64,000 bases of DNA, from the NCBI GenBank assembly GCA_030704615.1, contig CM060732.1, positions 65,205,053-65,269,052 on the forward strand, read 5' to 3'. Source of the stretch: Takakia lepidozioides. Lineage: Eukaryota > Streptophyta > Takakiopsida > Takakiales > Takakiaceae. Numbering within the stretch: position 1 is the stretch's first letter; every line of letters begins with the position of its first letter. A model generated the notes under the pieces. That model was not told where the DNA came from. It saw only the letters and a list, made by a program, of their open reading frames with translations, and did not search any database. Below are positions 21,301 to 32,299 of the stretch, piece after piece. Position numbers and translations under genes: made by a program.

Positions 21301-21776
21301 TTGGTTAAGTATTGTTAGCGTTATTCCTTTATAAACTAACCTCTGTCTTTTTTCTAGGATATGAAGATAAAACATCCATGACTTAGTTGACAGTCAAGTA
21401 TAAGCTATTGCAAAAGGTGTTACGGCCTCACCACATAATTATGGAAGGATTGGTTGTGCGGAGCAGAGAATCATCTCAACTGCACTAGAGTTGGAGATCG
21501 TTGGTCATGTTTTCATATTGAGCAGAGGCCGATTGGTTTAACCCACAGTGGAATCGTGTTTGTGGATGTGTCAACTCAAGGTCCTCCCAATTAGCTATTT
21601 CTTCTATGGCATTGATGAGAGCATGCAAATCCAACCTAGAATATACATTTGACTATGGGGACCAATATATCAAAGTCAAGACTTGTTGACTTCTATACAT
21701 GTAGTGCACAACAAAGTGCATTAGAACGAATACATTATGTTGGACCTTATGATCTCCCAATACGAAGTATCTATAA
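18351..21776. other. AT-rich intergenic region upstream of the long ORF
   Basis: About 3.4 kb with no recognised coding sequence, transposon or RNA gene. The frame of the downstream gene is closed by TAA at 21774-21776. A different frame (21649-21942) is open across the presumed gene start and could be an upstream exon joined by splicing, but no strong donor was identified. Promoter elements could not be assigned with confidence. Confidence 0.45.
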
Positions 21777-21815
21777 AGTTTATCGGAAACTAGGTTACGA
21801 GAACTATCACCAAAT

Positions 21816-24683
21816 ATGCAAGGCGGTGGTCCCTCAAATTATACTTGCAAAACAGATTCCCCACAATATAGTTGCAAACGTCACTTTGATGTGTATTTCA
21901 ACAAATATCCTAATTCAGGGGGGATGCAATCAGACTCATTAGGTGCCAAGCCATCATGTTCATGTTCCCCAAATAAAGCGTCACCAAGTGCAATAGGGAG
22001 AGAGACAGCTTGGATGCCGGAATGTAAAGATTTCCATCAACCTATAGGTGGAGATATGGTGGACAATAATGACCTCTACTTGCCTAGTTCCCACCCTGTT
22101 GGTTGTGCTTCTACAGACCATGATGACTTATATTTGCCCCCCTCAAAACCATGTTCCTATATTCCCATTGGACAAGATGATTTGCACTTGATAAACACAA
22201 GATTGTGTTCCCCAGTTCATGTAGACCATGAAGATTTGTATCTACCCATCTCAAGACCAGCATCCCCTAGTCCTTTCCAAGATTGTGTGGGTTTAGGCAG
22301 ACTTTCTCCTTTGGCAGTATCAGAGCATGATGACTTGCATCTGCCTACTCCAAGACCATCTTCTGCGGCTTATTCCAAAGATCATTTGGGGTTGATCAAT
22401 AGTCTTTCTCCTATTGCAGTGTCAGAGCGTGATGACTTGCACTTGCCCACTTCAAGACCACTTTCACCATTTTCTTTAGAGCCAGTTGACATGTACCTAC
22501 CCAGCTCCCCTTCATTTTCTTGTTCTAGTTCTCTTAGTCCTTCCTCACCAAGTTCTATCTACATCGATGAGATCCCAATTCCTCATCAATACCGTGACCG
22601 ATATATTTCATGCGAAGAGTGTCTATGTCATAAGGCTGAAAGCACCCGAAACCTTTGTCCACAACTATCTTCACATTCCCCTGATAGGACAAGTCCTTGT
22701 CGAGACTGTGTATGTCATCTGGGGCACCGACGAGGATCGCCAGGGGTTCAAATCTCTCCAAAAGGGAGATCATTGCGATCTCCTTGTAAGCCACAACTGT
22801 GTAATATTGATTGTGATATATGTCACTATCGAAAGGAAACTTGTGTTTGTCAACAAAGTAAGATGGGGGGAACACGGAGCCCTTCAAAGCCTCGTTTCAA
22901 ACTCCAACTAACACAAAGTCCACAGTGCCAAGATTATGCATGTCAACCGGATGTTCGACAACCTTTTCCAGATGGGTCACCAAAGTCTTTTTGTAAGACC
23001 TCAGCTAAAAGGGACCCTTGTTATATTGTGGAGACCCCATTGTCTACCTCATCATCACATTCCCCTCCTAAATCTCCTATTGAGGCCCATTGTTTTCCAA
23101 TTTCAGGAAGCAAAAATTGCAATACTACAACAAACATAAGTCCACGATGCCTTGCCTGCAATTGTCACAAGGGGGCTTCAGGTTTGGGTAATCTTGCAAA
23201 GTTGGCTAGCCCACAATGTCCTCACTCAGGGCATATAAGCCCCATCAAGGAAAGCCCGCGAAGCCCTCCAAGTCAATGTCCACAAACTACTTCTCTTATA
23301 TGCAACGATATACAACTGCAAAGCCCTCCAAATTCCGGCAATGCATTTTCGGGTGGTACATCAACTCGATTACCATATTGTGCAGAATTGTTAGGTGGAT
23401 GCGAGGACAACTGTAAGTACCACACCTTATCCAACGCGCCCACCTCCCCTAGTCGGCCACTTGGGTCTCCAAGAATTATTCAACAAGAGGGCTCTAGCCC
23501 AAGATGTGGAGATTGTCAGTGTCATAAGGCTCAACTATGCAACAAGCCCGTTCCGGCCACCTTGTTTCATACCCATATTAAGTCTGCAGATCAATGTCCT
23601 AGTCCACGGTGTGTAGACTGTGAGTGTCATAAGCCCAAAAATACTCCATCCAAGGCTCCCTTCTCATCTCCAAGTAAAATCCAACCCATTGAATGTTCTA
23701 GTCCGCGGTGTGTATATCCCAGCCCACGATGTGTAGATTGTGAGTGTCATTATAAGCCTCAAATTCTAATCAAACCTATTGAATTTCCCATCCATATAAC
23801 CAAAAGTGGAAGTTGTATCGATCCTAGTCCACGTTCTTGCACAAATCCGAGCCCGCATTGTGTAGATTGTGTGTGTCATAAATCCCAATCTAATCTTTCA
23901 TACCCATTTAATCATACAAAAGTGCTTAGCCCGCGGTGTCAAGAATGTGTTTGTCATAAAAGAGCAAGTGATCAAGAGTCAAACTTTCTTCTAAGGGGAG
24001 CCGAAGCGAAGTTGTGTTCATCGCCCTCTAGTGCATATACATCAAGATCACCATCACCACGGGGGATAAGTCATGTTTGTCGCTGTGGGATGAGCAATTG
24101 CGCAGATCCACTTCGTCAAGCATCCACATGTTCATTTTGTTGTCATGTCCACCATTGTTGTTGTGGACTGTGTTGTTGTCCCAATCCTTCTTGTTCCAGT
24201 AAGTCATATTCTCTTCCAAAATCCCAATCTGGTTCTTCTTCGTCATGCTCACCATCACCAAGGTCTCATAAGAATGCTGTACCCTTCAATAATAAATGTT
24301 CTAGGTCAAAATGTCCATCTCCAATATCAGTGTCATCAACTCCTAAAGGCTCTATACCTATTAATAATATTGCTTTAAGATCAAAATCACCAATATCTCC
24401 AAGGCCAAAATGTCAATCTCATAGTCCTAGAACCCAAATGAGAGAGTTTCAACACTACTTGAAGTCACAAACTCGTTGTCATATACAAGATGAATGTCCT
24501 GGGGGAAGATCTAGATTGTCGCAATCTCCAATTAAATTGAGACAACAATCAAGACCGGTTCATGATGTAAGACCGTTGCTTCTAAAACCATCAAATTCAA
24601 AATCTCCGGCAAGGTCAAGATCTATAAGACGCAAATGTCCATCTTTGCTTAGATCACCGTCGCCGAAACACAGAGGCCGTTAA
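21816..24683 (+). CDS. Unrecognised Ser/Pro/Cys-rich repeat protein (955 aa)
   Basis: The longest intact frame in the window, in unique-looking AT-rich DNA. Three sections are visible. Residues about 75-240 carry seven copies of a (D/E)DL(H/Y)LP-x-SRP repeat. Residues about 265-715 carry eight to nine copies of a Cys motif, SPRC-x2-C-x-CHK (for example CVDCECHK and CQECVCHK), separated by Ser/Pro-rich spacers. Residues about 754-792 form a dense Cys/His cluster (STCSFCCHVHHCCCGLCCCP). The tail (about 795-955) is basic with many SP dipeptides, ending SPSPKHRGR. No signal peptide or membrane segment is evident, and no family is recognised. Repeated C-x2-C-x-C-H suggests metal binding or disulfide cross-linking; the SP sites suggest proline-directed phosphorylation. 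Both are inference. Start at the ATG at 21816; an upstream exon is possible. Stop TAA about 24681-24683. Confidence 0.7.
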   Translation: MQGGGPSNYTCKTDSPQYSCKRHFDVYFNKYPNSGGMQSDSLGAKPSCSCSPNKASPSAIGRETAWMPECKDFHQPIGGDMVDNNDLYLPSSHPVGCASTDHDDLYLPPSKPCSYIPIGQDDLHLINTRLCSPVHVDHEDLYLPISRPASPSPFQDCVGLGRLSPLAVSEHDDLHLPTPRPSSAAYSKDHLGLINSLSPIAVSERDDLHLPTSRPLSPFSLEPVDMYLPSSPSFSCSSSLSPSSPSSIYIDEIPIPHQYRDRYISCEECLCHKAESTRNLCPQLSSHSPDRTSPCRDCVCHLGHRRGSPGVQISPKGRSLRSPCKPQLCNIDCDICHYRKETCVCQQSKMGGTRSPSKPRFKLQLTQSPQCQDYACQPDVRQPFPDGSPKSFCKTSAKRDPCYIVETPLSTSSSHSPPKSPIEAHCFPISGSKNCNTTTNISPRCLACNCHKGASGLGNLAKLASPQCPHSGHISPIKESPRSPPSQCPQTTSLICNDIQLQSPPNSGNAFSGGTSTRLPYCAELLGGCEDNCKYHTLSNAPTSPSRPLGSPRIIQQEGSSPRCGDCQCHKAQLCNKPVPATLFHTHIKSADQCPSPRCVDCECHKPKNTPSKAPFSSPSKIQPIECSSPRCVYPSPRCVDCECHYKPQILIKPIEFPIHITKSGSCIDPSPRSCTNPSPHCVDCVCHKSQSNLSYPFNHTKVLSPRCQECVCHKRASDQESNFLLRGAEAKLCSSPSSAYTSRSPSPRGISHVCRCGMSNCADPLRQASTCSFCCHVHHCCCGLCCCPNPSCSSKSYSLPKSQSGSSSSCSPSPRSHKNAVPFNNKCSRSKCPSPISVSSTPKGSIPINNIALRSKSPISPRPKCQSHSPRTQMREFQHYLKSQTRCHIQDECPGGRSRLSQSPIKLRQQSRPVHDVRPLLLKPSNSKSPARSRSIRRKCPSLLRSPSPKHRGR

Positions 24684-25824
24684 GATCTCTTGGTGTCATC
24701 TCTGGTTTCTGCTGCAAAACGTGTGCCGCATGTACCTGCCTATTGAAGAATTTTGCTACAACACATTGAGGTAGCTCATGACATTCAGCATCACCAAGAC
24801 ATCTTTCATGCGAGGGTCAACCTCTAGTCAGAATTACATCTATATTTTCCGTTTGCAACAGGTGAACGCTTATATAAAGACTTTCAAGTGGAGGGTTTTC
24901 AGATCACCCAAATTGCATTGAAATACATTGTTAAACCAGACTATATAATATATATGCTGCCTCCTTCTATTAAATTTGGAGAAGACTCATCTAAGTTATA
25001 CCTCAAGTGATAAATGCAACTTGATGTATCAACCACAAGAAACATTCCCGATCATGATTAGAAATGTAACCACAAACTTTTGATATTGAAGTTGCCTTGG
25101 TGATCTCATGAACTTTTACCTAATGATCTTTTGTGCACGTCATGGTGTTATGACACTCACTCCATTTGGAACTTGATCATTGGCTGATGGGCGGTGCACA
25201 ATGACATTTGAGTTGTTCAAGTACAGATCACACTTTATGGTTTGTAGTTAGCTACGAAGATGCAAGCTAAGTTGAAGCAATGGTTGCTAAGTAACCTATC
25301 ACATGATTATTTATACTTAGAAAACAATCAATATTGATAAGTTTATGATCATAAACATATTCTTGCATTTCAAGTCTTGTAGTGTGGACAAATACTTTGA
25401 GCTACGTACACTGTGTCTTATGTCGTGCGCATACATATCGCTACACAACTACATCGCTGTCCAAAACCACACAACACATGTGCACGCCACACACTAGTAT
25501 ATCACTAGTCCAGCACTAGTCCAACCACTAGTCCAACCACTAGGCTATAACTAGTCAGTCACTAGGCTGCCACTATGCTGCCCACTATGGCAGCACTAGT
25601 CCACACAATCGCCCCCCTAGCTGGTGCTTAGGTCCCTCTAAGTCCAGGTAGCCACAAGATGTGATAGTGATCATAGCCTCACTAAGTCCTCCACCACTAT
25701 CCCTACTACACTCAACTCGATAGATCAAGAGGCCGGGTGCAAGAGTTGCCCCATCATTAGTCGCCGTCTTGCAACCTGTGAACTTGAGCTTGGGATCTCA
25801 TGTATTGACTCCTATGAGCTTGGC
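24684..25824. other. 3' flank and intergenic region
   Basis: About 1.1 kb without recognised genes. A cluster of CACTAGTCCA/CACTAG motifs at about 25490-25600 forms a short degenerate repeat. The border at about 25825 is sharp: homology to the copy B gene starts there. Confidence 0.45.
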
Positions 25825-25955
25825 CTAATCCACTTGAAGAATGTCAATACCAGCAGAAGCAGAAACGGTCTTTCAATGAAATAAAAGAGCGAGGGGAGGT
25901 GCCTCACAAAATCAGGAGGCAACTTACAATGCGACCACTCACTCGTAAACCAATT
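25825..25955 (-). pseudogene. 3'-end fragment of the ParB/MTase-like gene family
   Basis: About 130 bp matches 57720-57852, the last exon end and 3' flank of copy B, in the same orientation (shared landmarks: AAGAATGTCAATACCAGC, GGAGGCAACTTACAATGC and ACTCACTCGTAAACC). The match stops within the last codons of the gene, and the GGCGCC satellite begins at that very base. It is a third locus of the family in this window and shows how the satellite is joined to it. Confidence 0.75.
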
Positions 25956-27990
25956 TCGCCACCATTTTCCTAGGTTGGGCCCGAAAATGGCTAAGTCCCA
26001 GAACTCACTGGGCGCGGAACTAGAAAAATGGCGCCGAATTTCCGGTTACAGTTCCAGCCACCCTAGGGACTTAGCCTTTTCGGGGCCCTGAACTGGAAAA
26101 ATGGCGTCATTTTTCCATTTTAGGGCTGAAAATGGCTAAGTCCCAGATCTGACTGGGCCTGGAACAAGAAAAATGGCGCCGAATTTCCGATTTTGCTACC
26201 AGCCACCCTAGGGACTTAGCCATTTTCGGCATTTCTCCAGTTCGGGGCCAAAAATGGCTAAGTCCCAGATCTGACAGGGCGCGGAACTGGAAAAATGGCG
26301 CCATTTTTCCATTTCGGGGCCGAAAATGGCTAAGTCCCAGATCTAACTGGGCCCGGAACTGGAAAAATGGCGCCAAATTTCCGATTTGTGTGCCAGTCAG
26401 ATCTGGGACTTAGCCATTTTCGGCCCGAACTGGAAAATGCGCCCATTTCCAGTTCGGGGCCGAAAATGGCTAAGTCCCAGATCTGACAGGGCGCGGAACT
26501 GGAAAAATGGCGCCGAATTTCCGGTTGTGGTTCCAACCACCCTGGGGACTTAGCCATTTTCGGGGCCTTGAACTGGAAAAATGGCGCCATTTTTCCATTT
26601 CGGGGCCGAAAATGGCTAAGTCCTAGATCTGACTGGCCCGGAACTGGAAAATGGCGCCGAATTTCCGATTTGGTGCCAGTCAGATCTGGGACTTTGCCAT
26701 TTACGGGCCCGAACTGGCAAAATGACGTTTTATTTTTATTTTTATTTTTTTTTCTGCGCCATTTTTCTAGTTCGGGGCCGAAAATGGCTAAGTCCCAGAT
26801 CTGACTCGGCCCGGAACTGAAAAAATGGCGCCGAATTTCCGATTTTGCTGCCAGCCACCCTAAGGACTTAGCCATTTTCGGCCCCGACCTGGAAAAATGG
26901 CGCCATTTTTCCAGTTCGGGGCCGAAAATGGCTAAGTCCCAGATCTGATAGGGCGCGGAACTGGAAAAATGGCGCCGAATTTCCGGTTACGGTTCCAGCC
27001 ACCCTAGGGACTTAGCCATTTTCGGGGCCTTGAACTGGAAAAATGGCGCCATTTTTCCATTTCGGGGCCGAAAATGACTAAGTCCCAGATCTGACAGGGC
27101 TCGGGACTGGAAAAATGGCGCCGAATTTCCGATTTTGGTGCCAGTTAGATCTGGGACTTAGCCATTTGGCGAAGTCCCAGATCTGACTGGGCCCGGAACT
27201 GGAAAAATGGCGTCGAAATTTCCGATTTTGCTGCCAGCCACTCTAGGAACTTAGCCATTTTCGGGGCCGAAAATGCTAAGTCCCAGATCTGATAGGGCGC
27301 GGAACTGGAAAAATGGTGACGAATTTCCAGTTGCGGTTCCAGCCATCGTAAGGACATAGCCATTTTCGGGGCCCTGAACTGGAAAAATGGCGCCATTTTT
27401 CCATTTTGGGGCCGAAAATGGCTAAGTCCCAGATCTGACTGGGCCCAGAACTGGAAAAATGGAGCCGAATTTCCGATTTTGGTGGCAGTCACATCTAGGA
27501 CTTAGCCATTTTCGGCCTCGAACTAGAAAAATGGCGTTTTATTTTATTTTTTGGGCGCCATTTTTTTAGTTCGGGGCCGAAAATAGCTAATTCCCAGATC
27601 TGACTGGGCCCGGAACTGAAAAAATGGCACCGAATTTCCGATTTTGCTGCAAGCCACCCTAAGGACTTAGCCATTTTCGGGCCCAAACTGGAAAAATGAC
27701 GCCATTTTTCCAGTTCGGGCCCGAAAATGGCTAAGTCCCAGATCTGACAGGGCGCGGAACTGGAAAAATGGCGCCGAATTTCCGGTTGCAGTTCCAGCCA
27801 CCCTGGGGACTTAGCCATTTTCAGGGCCTTGAACTGGAAAAATGGCGCCATTTTCCCATTTTGGGGCCGAAAATGGCTAAGTCCCAGATCTGACTGGGCC
27901 CGGAACTGGAAAAATGGCGCCGAATTTCCGATTTTGGTGCCAGTCAGATCTGGGACTTAGCCATTTTCGGCCCCGAACTGACAAAATGGC

Positions 27991-28024
<34 letters not shown>

Positions 28025-31000
28025 GTCGCCATTTTTCTTGTTCGGGGCCGAAAATGGCTAAGTCCCAGATCTGACTCGGCCCGGAACTGAAAAAATGGCG
28101 CCGAAATTTCCTGCCAGCCACCCTAAGGACTTAGCCATTTTCGGCCCCAAACTCGAAAAATGGCGCCATTTTTCCACTTCGGGCCTGAAAATGGGTAAGT
28201 CCCAGATCTGACAAGGCGCGAAACTGGAAAAATGGCGCCAAATTTCCGGTTGCGGTTCCAGCCACCCTAGGGACTTAGCCATTTTCGGGGCCTTGAACTG
28301 GAAAAATGGCGCCATTTTTCCATTTCGGGGTCGAAAATGGCTAAGTCCCAGATCTGAATGGGCCTGGAACTAGAAAAATGGCGCCGAATTTCCGATTTTG
28401 GTGCCAGTCAGATCTGGGACTTAGTCGTTTTCGGTCCCGAACTGGAAAAATGGCTAAGTCCCAGATCTGACAGGGCGCGGAACTGGAAAAATGGCGCCGA
28501 ATTTCCGGTTGTGGTTCCAGCCACCCTGGGGACTTAGCCATTTTCGGGGCCTTGAACTGGAAAAATGGCGCCACTTTTCCATTTCGGGGCCGAAAATGGC
28601 TAAGTCCCAGATCTGACTAGGCCCGGAACTAGAAAAATGGCGCCGAATTTCTGATTTTGGTGCCAGTCAGATCTGGGTCTTTGCCATTTTCGGGCCCGAA
28701 TTAACAAAATGGCGTTTTTTTTTTGTTTTTTTTTTCGCTTTGCCATTTTTCCAGTTCGGGGCCGAAATCGGCTCAGTCCCAGATCTGACTCGGCCCGGAA
28801 CTGAAAAAATGCTGCCGAATTTCCGATTTTGCTGCCAGCCACCCTAAGAACTTAGCCATTTTCGGCCCCGACCTGGAAAAATGGCGCCATTTTTCCAGTT
28901 CGGGGCCGAAAATGGCTAAATCCCAGATCTGATAGGGCGCGGAACTGGAAAAATGGCGCAATTTTTTCATTTCGGGGACGAAAATGGCTAAGTCCCAGAT
29001 CTGACTGGGCTCGGAACTGGAAAAATGGCGCCGAATTTCCGATTTTGGTGCCAGTCAGATCTGGGACTTAGCCATTTTCGGCCCCGAATTTGAAAAATGG
29101 CGTTTTTGTTTTTGTTTTTGCTTTTTTTTTTTTTTTTTTTTACGTTGTTATTTTTCCAGTTCGGGGCCGAAAATGGCGAAGTCCGAGATCTGACTGGGCC
29201 CCGAACTGGAAAAATGGCGACGAAATTTCCGATTTTGCTGCCAGCCACTCTAGGAACTTAGCCATTTTTGGGGCCGAAAATGGCTAAGTCCCAGATCTGA
29301 TAGGGCGCGGAACTGGAAAAATGGTGCGGAATTTCTAGTTGTGGTTCCAGCCATCGTAAGGACTTAGCCATTTTCGGGTCCCTGAACTGGAAAAATGGCG
29401 CCATTTTTCCATTTTGGGGCTGAAAATGGCTAAGTCCCAGATCTGACTGGGCCTGGAACAAGAAAAATGGCGCCGAATTTCCGATTTTGCTACCAGCCAT
29501 CCTAGGGACTTAGCCATTTTCGGCCTCGAACTAGAAAAATGGCGTTTTTTGTTTTTTTTTGGGCGCCATATTTTTAGTTCTGGGCCGAAAATAGCTAATT
29601 CCCAAATCTGACTAGGCCCGGAACTGAAAAAATGGCGCCGAATTTCCGATTTTGCTGCCAGCCACCCTAAGGACTTAGCCATTTTCGGCCCCGAACTGGA
29701 AAAATGGCGCCATTTTTCCAGTTCGGGCCCGAAAATGGCTAAGTCCCGGATCTGACAGGGCGCGGAAGTGGAAAAATGGCGCCGAATTTCCGGTTGCAGT
29801 TCCAGCCACCCTGGGGACTTAGCCATTTTCGGGGCCTTGAACTGGAAAAATGGCGCCATTTTCCCATTTTGCGGCCGAAAATGGCTAAGTCCCAGATCTG
29901 ACTGGGCCCGGAACTGGAAAAATTGCGCCGAATTTCCGATTTTGGTGCCAGTCAATTCTGGGACTTAGCCATTTTCGGCCCCGAACTCACAAAATGGTTT
30001 TTTTTTTTTTTTTTTTTTTTTTGGCGCCATTTTTCCAGTTCGGGGCCGAAAATGGCTAAGTCCCAGATCTGAATGGCCCTGGAACTGGAAAAATGGCGCC
30101 AAATTTCCGATTTTGGTGCCAGTCAGATCTGGGACTTAGCCATTTTCGGCCCCGAACTGGAAAAATGGCGCTATTTTTCCAGATCTGACAGGGCGCGGAA
30201 CTGGAAAAAATGGCGCCGAATTTCCGGTTGTGGTTCCAGCCACCCTGGGGACTTAGCCATTTTCGGGGCCTTGAACTGGAAAAATGACGCCATTTTTCCA
30301 TTTCGGGGCCGAAAATGGCTAAGTCCTAGATCTGACTGGGCCCGGAACTGGAAAAATGGCGCCGAATTTCCGATTTTGGTGCCAGTCAGATCTGGGACTT
30401 AGCCATTGTCGGCCCCGAACTGGAAAAATGGCGCCATTTTTCCAGTTCGGGGCCGCAAATGGCTAAGTCCTAGATCTGACAGGGCGCGGAACTGGAAAAA
30501 TGGCGCCGAATTTCCGGTTGTGGTTCCAGCCACCCTGGGGACTTAGCCATTTTCGGGGCCTTGAACTGGAAAAATGGCGCCATTTTTCCATTTCGGGGCC
30601 GAAAATGGCTAAGTCCCAGATCTGACTGGGCCCGGAACTGGAAAAATGGCGCCGAATTTCCGATTTTGGTGCCAGTCAGATCTGGGACTTAGCCATTTTC
30701 GGCCCCGAATTGGAAAAAATGGCGTTTTTTTTTGTTTTTTTTTTTGCCTTTGCCATCTTTCCAGTTCGGGGCCGAAAATGGCTAAGTCCCAGATCTGACT
30801 AGGCCTGGAACTGGAAAAATGGCGCCGAATTTCCAATTTTGGTGCCAGCCTCCCTAGGGACTTAGTCATTTTCGGGGCCGAAAATGGCTAAGTCCCAGAT
30901 CTGATAGGGCGTGGAACTGGAAAAATGGTGCCGAATTTCTAGTTGCGGTTCCAGCCATCGTAGGGACTTAGCCATTTTCGGGGCCCTGAACTGGAAAAAT

Positions 31001-31333
31001 GGCGCCATTTTTCCATTTTGGGGCCGAAAATGGCTAAGTCCCAGATCTGACTGGGCCCAAAACTGGAAAAATGGCGCCAAATTTCCGATTTTGGGTGCCA
31101 GTCAGATCTGGGACTTCGCCGTTTTGGGCCCCGAACAGGAAAAATGGCGTTTTTTGTTTTTTGTTTTTTTTTGTTTTTTTTGTTTTTTTGGCGCCATTTT
31201 TCCAGGTCGGGGCCAAAAATGGCTAAGTCGCGGATCTGACTGGGCCCAGAACTGGAAAAATGGCGCCGAATTTCCGATTTTGGTGGCAGTCAGATCTGGG
31301 ACTTAGCCATTTTCGGCCCCGAACTGGAAAAAT

Positions 31334-31379
<46 letters not shown>

Positions 31380-31475
31380 TTTCGGCGCCATTTGTCCCGT
31401 TCGGGCCGAAAATGGCTAAGTCCCAGATCTGACTGCCACCAAAATCGGAAATTCGGCGCCATTTTCCCAGTCATG
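25956..31475. repeat. 5.5-kb satellite with GGCGCC palindromes (AAATGGCGCC type)
   Basis: A complex tandem array. Modules alternate in orientation: CCGAAAATGGCTAAGTCCC, then CAGATCTGAC, then GGAACTGGAAAAATGGCGCC, then AATTTCCG, followed by the same blocks inverted (GGGACTTAGCCATTTTCGG). Composite units are roughly 150 bp and 290 bp. Two perfect dyads recur at almost every unit: GAAAAATGGCGCCATTTTTC and, in part, GGCGCCGAATTTCC. About ten poly-T tracts (15-45 nt), all T on the plus strand, interrupt the dyad at its centre. Long open frames here are by-products of the repeat. The same modules occur in an intron of copy B (59640-60305). Confidence 0.9.
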
Positions 31476-32200
31476 CAGGTAATTCGAAGAGCGGATGGAT
31501 GGAAATCCGGCGCCAGATTTCCATCCGCCAGGTAAATCGGCGCGCAAAATTTCCTTCATGCAGGTAATTCGAAGAGCGGATGGATGGAAATCCGGCGCCG
31601 GATTTCCATCCTCCAGGTAAGTCGACGCTGCAAATTTCTGTCATGCAGGTTACTTGTGAGCGGATGGATGGAAATCCAGCGCATGATTTCCATCCGCCAG
31701 GTACAAAATTTCCGTCAGGCAGGTAATTCGGAGCGCGGATGGATGGAATTCCGGCGACGGATTTCCATCCTCCAGGTAAGTCGGCGCGCAAAATTTCCGT
31801 CATGCAGGTAATTCGAAGAGCGGATGGATGGAAATCCGGCGCCGGATTTCCATCCGCCAGGTAGGTCGGCGCGCAAAATTTCCATCATGCAGGTAATTCG
31901 GAGCACGGATGGATGGAAATCCGGCGCCGGATTTCCATCCTGCAGGTAATTCGAATCCCGGATGGATGGACATCCGGCGCCGAATTTCCATCCTGCAGGT
32001 AACTCGAATCATGGATGGATGGAAATCCGGCGCCGAATTTCCATCCTGCAGGTAACTCGAATCATGGATGGATGGAAATCCGGCGCCGAATTTCCATCCA
32101 GCAGGTAAGTCGGATCGCTGGCGTATGGATATTCGGCGCCGAATTTCCATTCGCCAGGTATTTCGAAGCGCTGAATTACCTTCCTGCAGGTAATTCTGAG
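31476..32200. repeat. About 84-bp tandem array with GGAAATCCGGCGCC palindromes
   Basis: About eight units. Each contains GCGGATGGATGGAAATCC, the palindrome AAATCCGGCGCCGGATTT, then CCTGCAGGTAATTCG or CGCCAGGTAAGTCGG. Different flanks from the preceding array, but the same GGCGCC-centred dyad. Later units change the dyad to GGCGCCGAATTTCC. A related array is at 63690-64000. The CAG/GTAAGT text in each unit happens to resemble a splice donor. Confidence 0.85.
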
Positions 32201-32299
32201 CGTGTCCGATTGGGTTTTCGGAGAAAAACAAACCTAACTGTTTGTTTTGTGGCTGAAGTGCACTTGTAGACACGTTTTTCTTGGAATCCTTGACTGCTA

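Noticed and set aside
22486-24378. Several alternative-frame open frames on both strands inside the long gene
   Set aside because: Shadows of the 955-codon frame; they lack the regular repeats that the main frame shows.
26107-31306. Many long open frames in the 5.5-kb satellite (peptides with FQFRAPKMAKS-like repeats)
   Set aside because: Products of repeat units whose length keeps frames open; frames exist on both strands and follow the repeat period.
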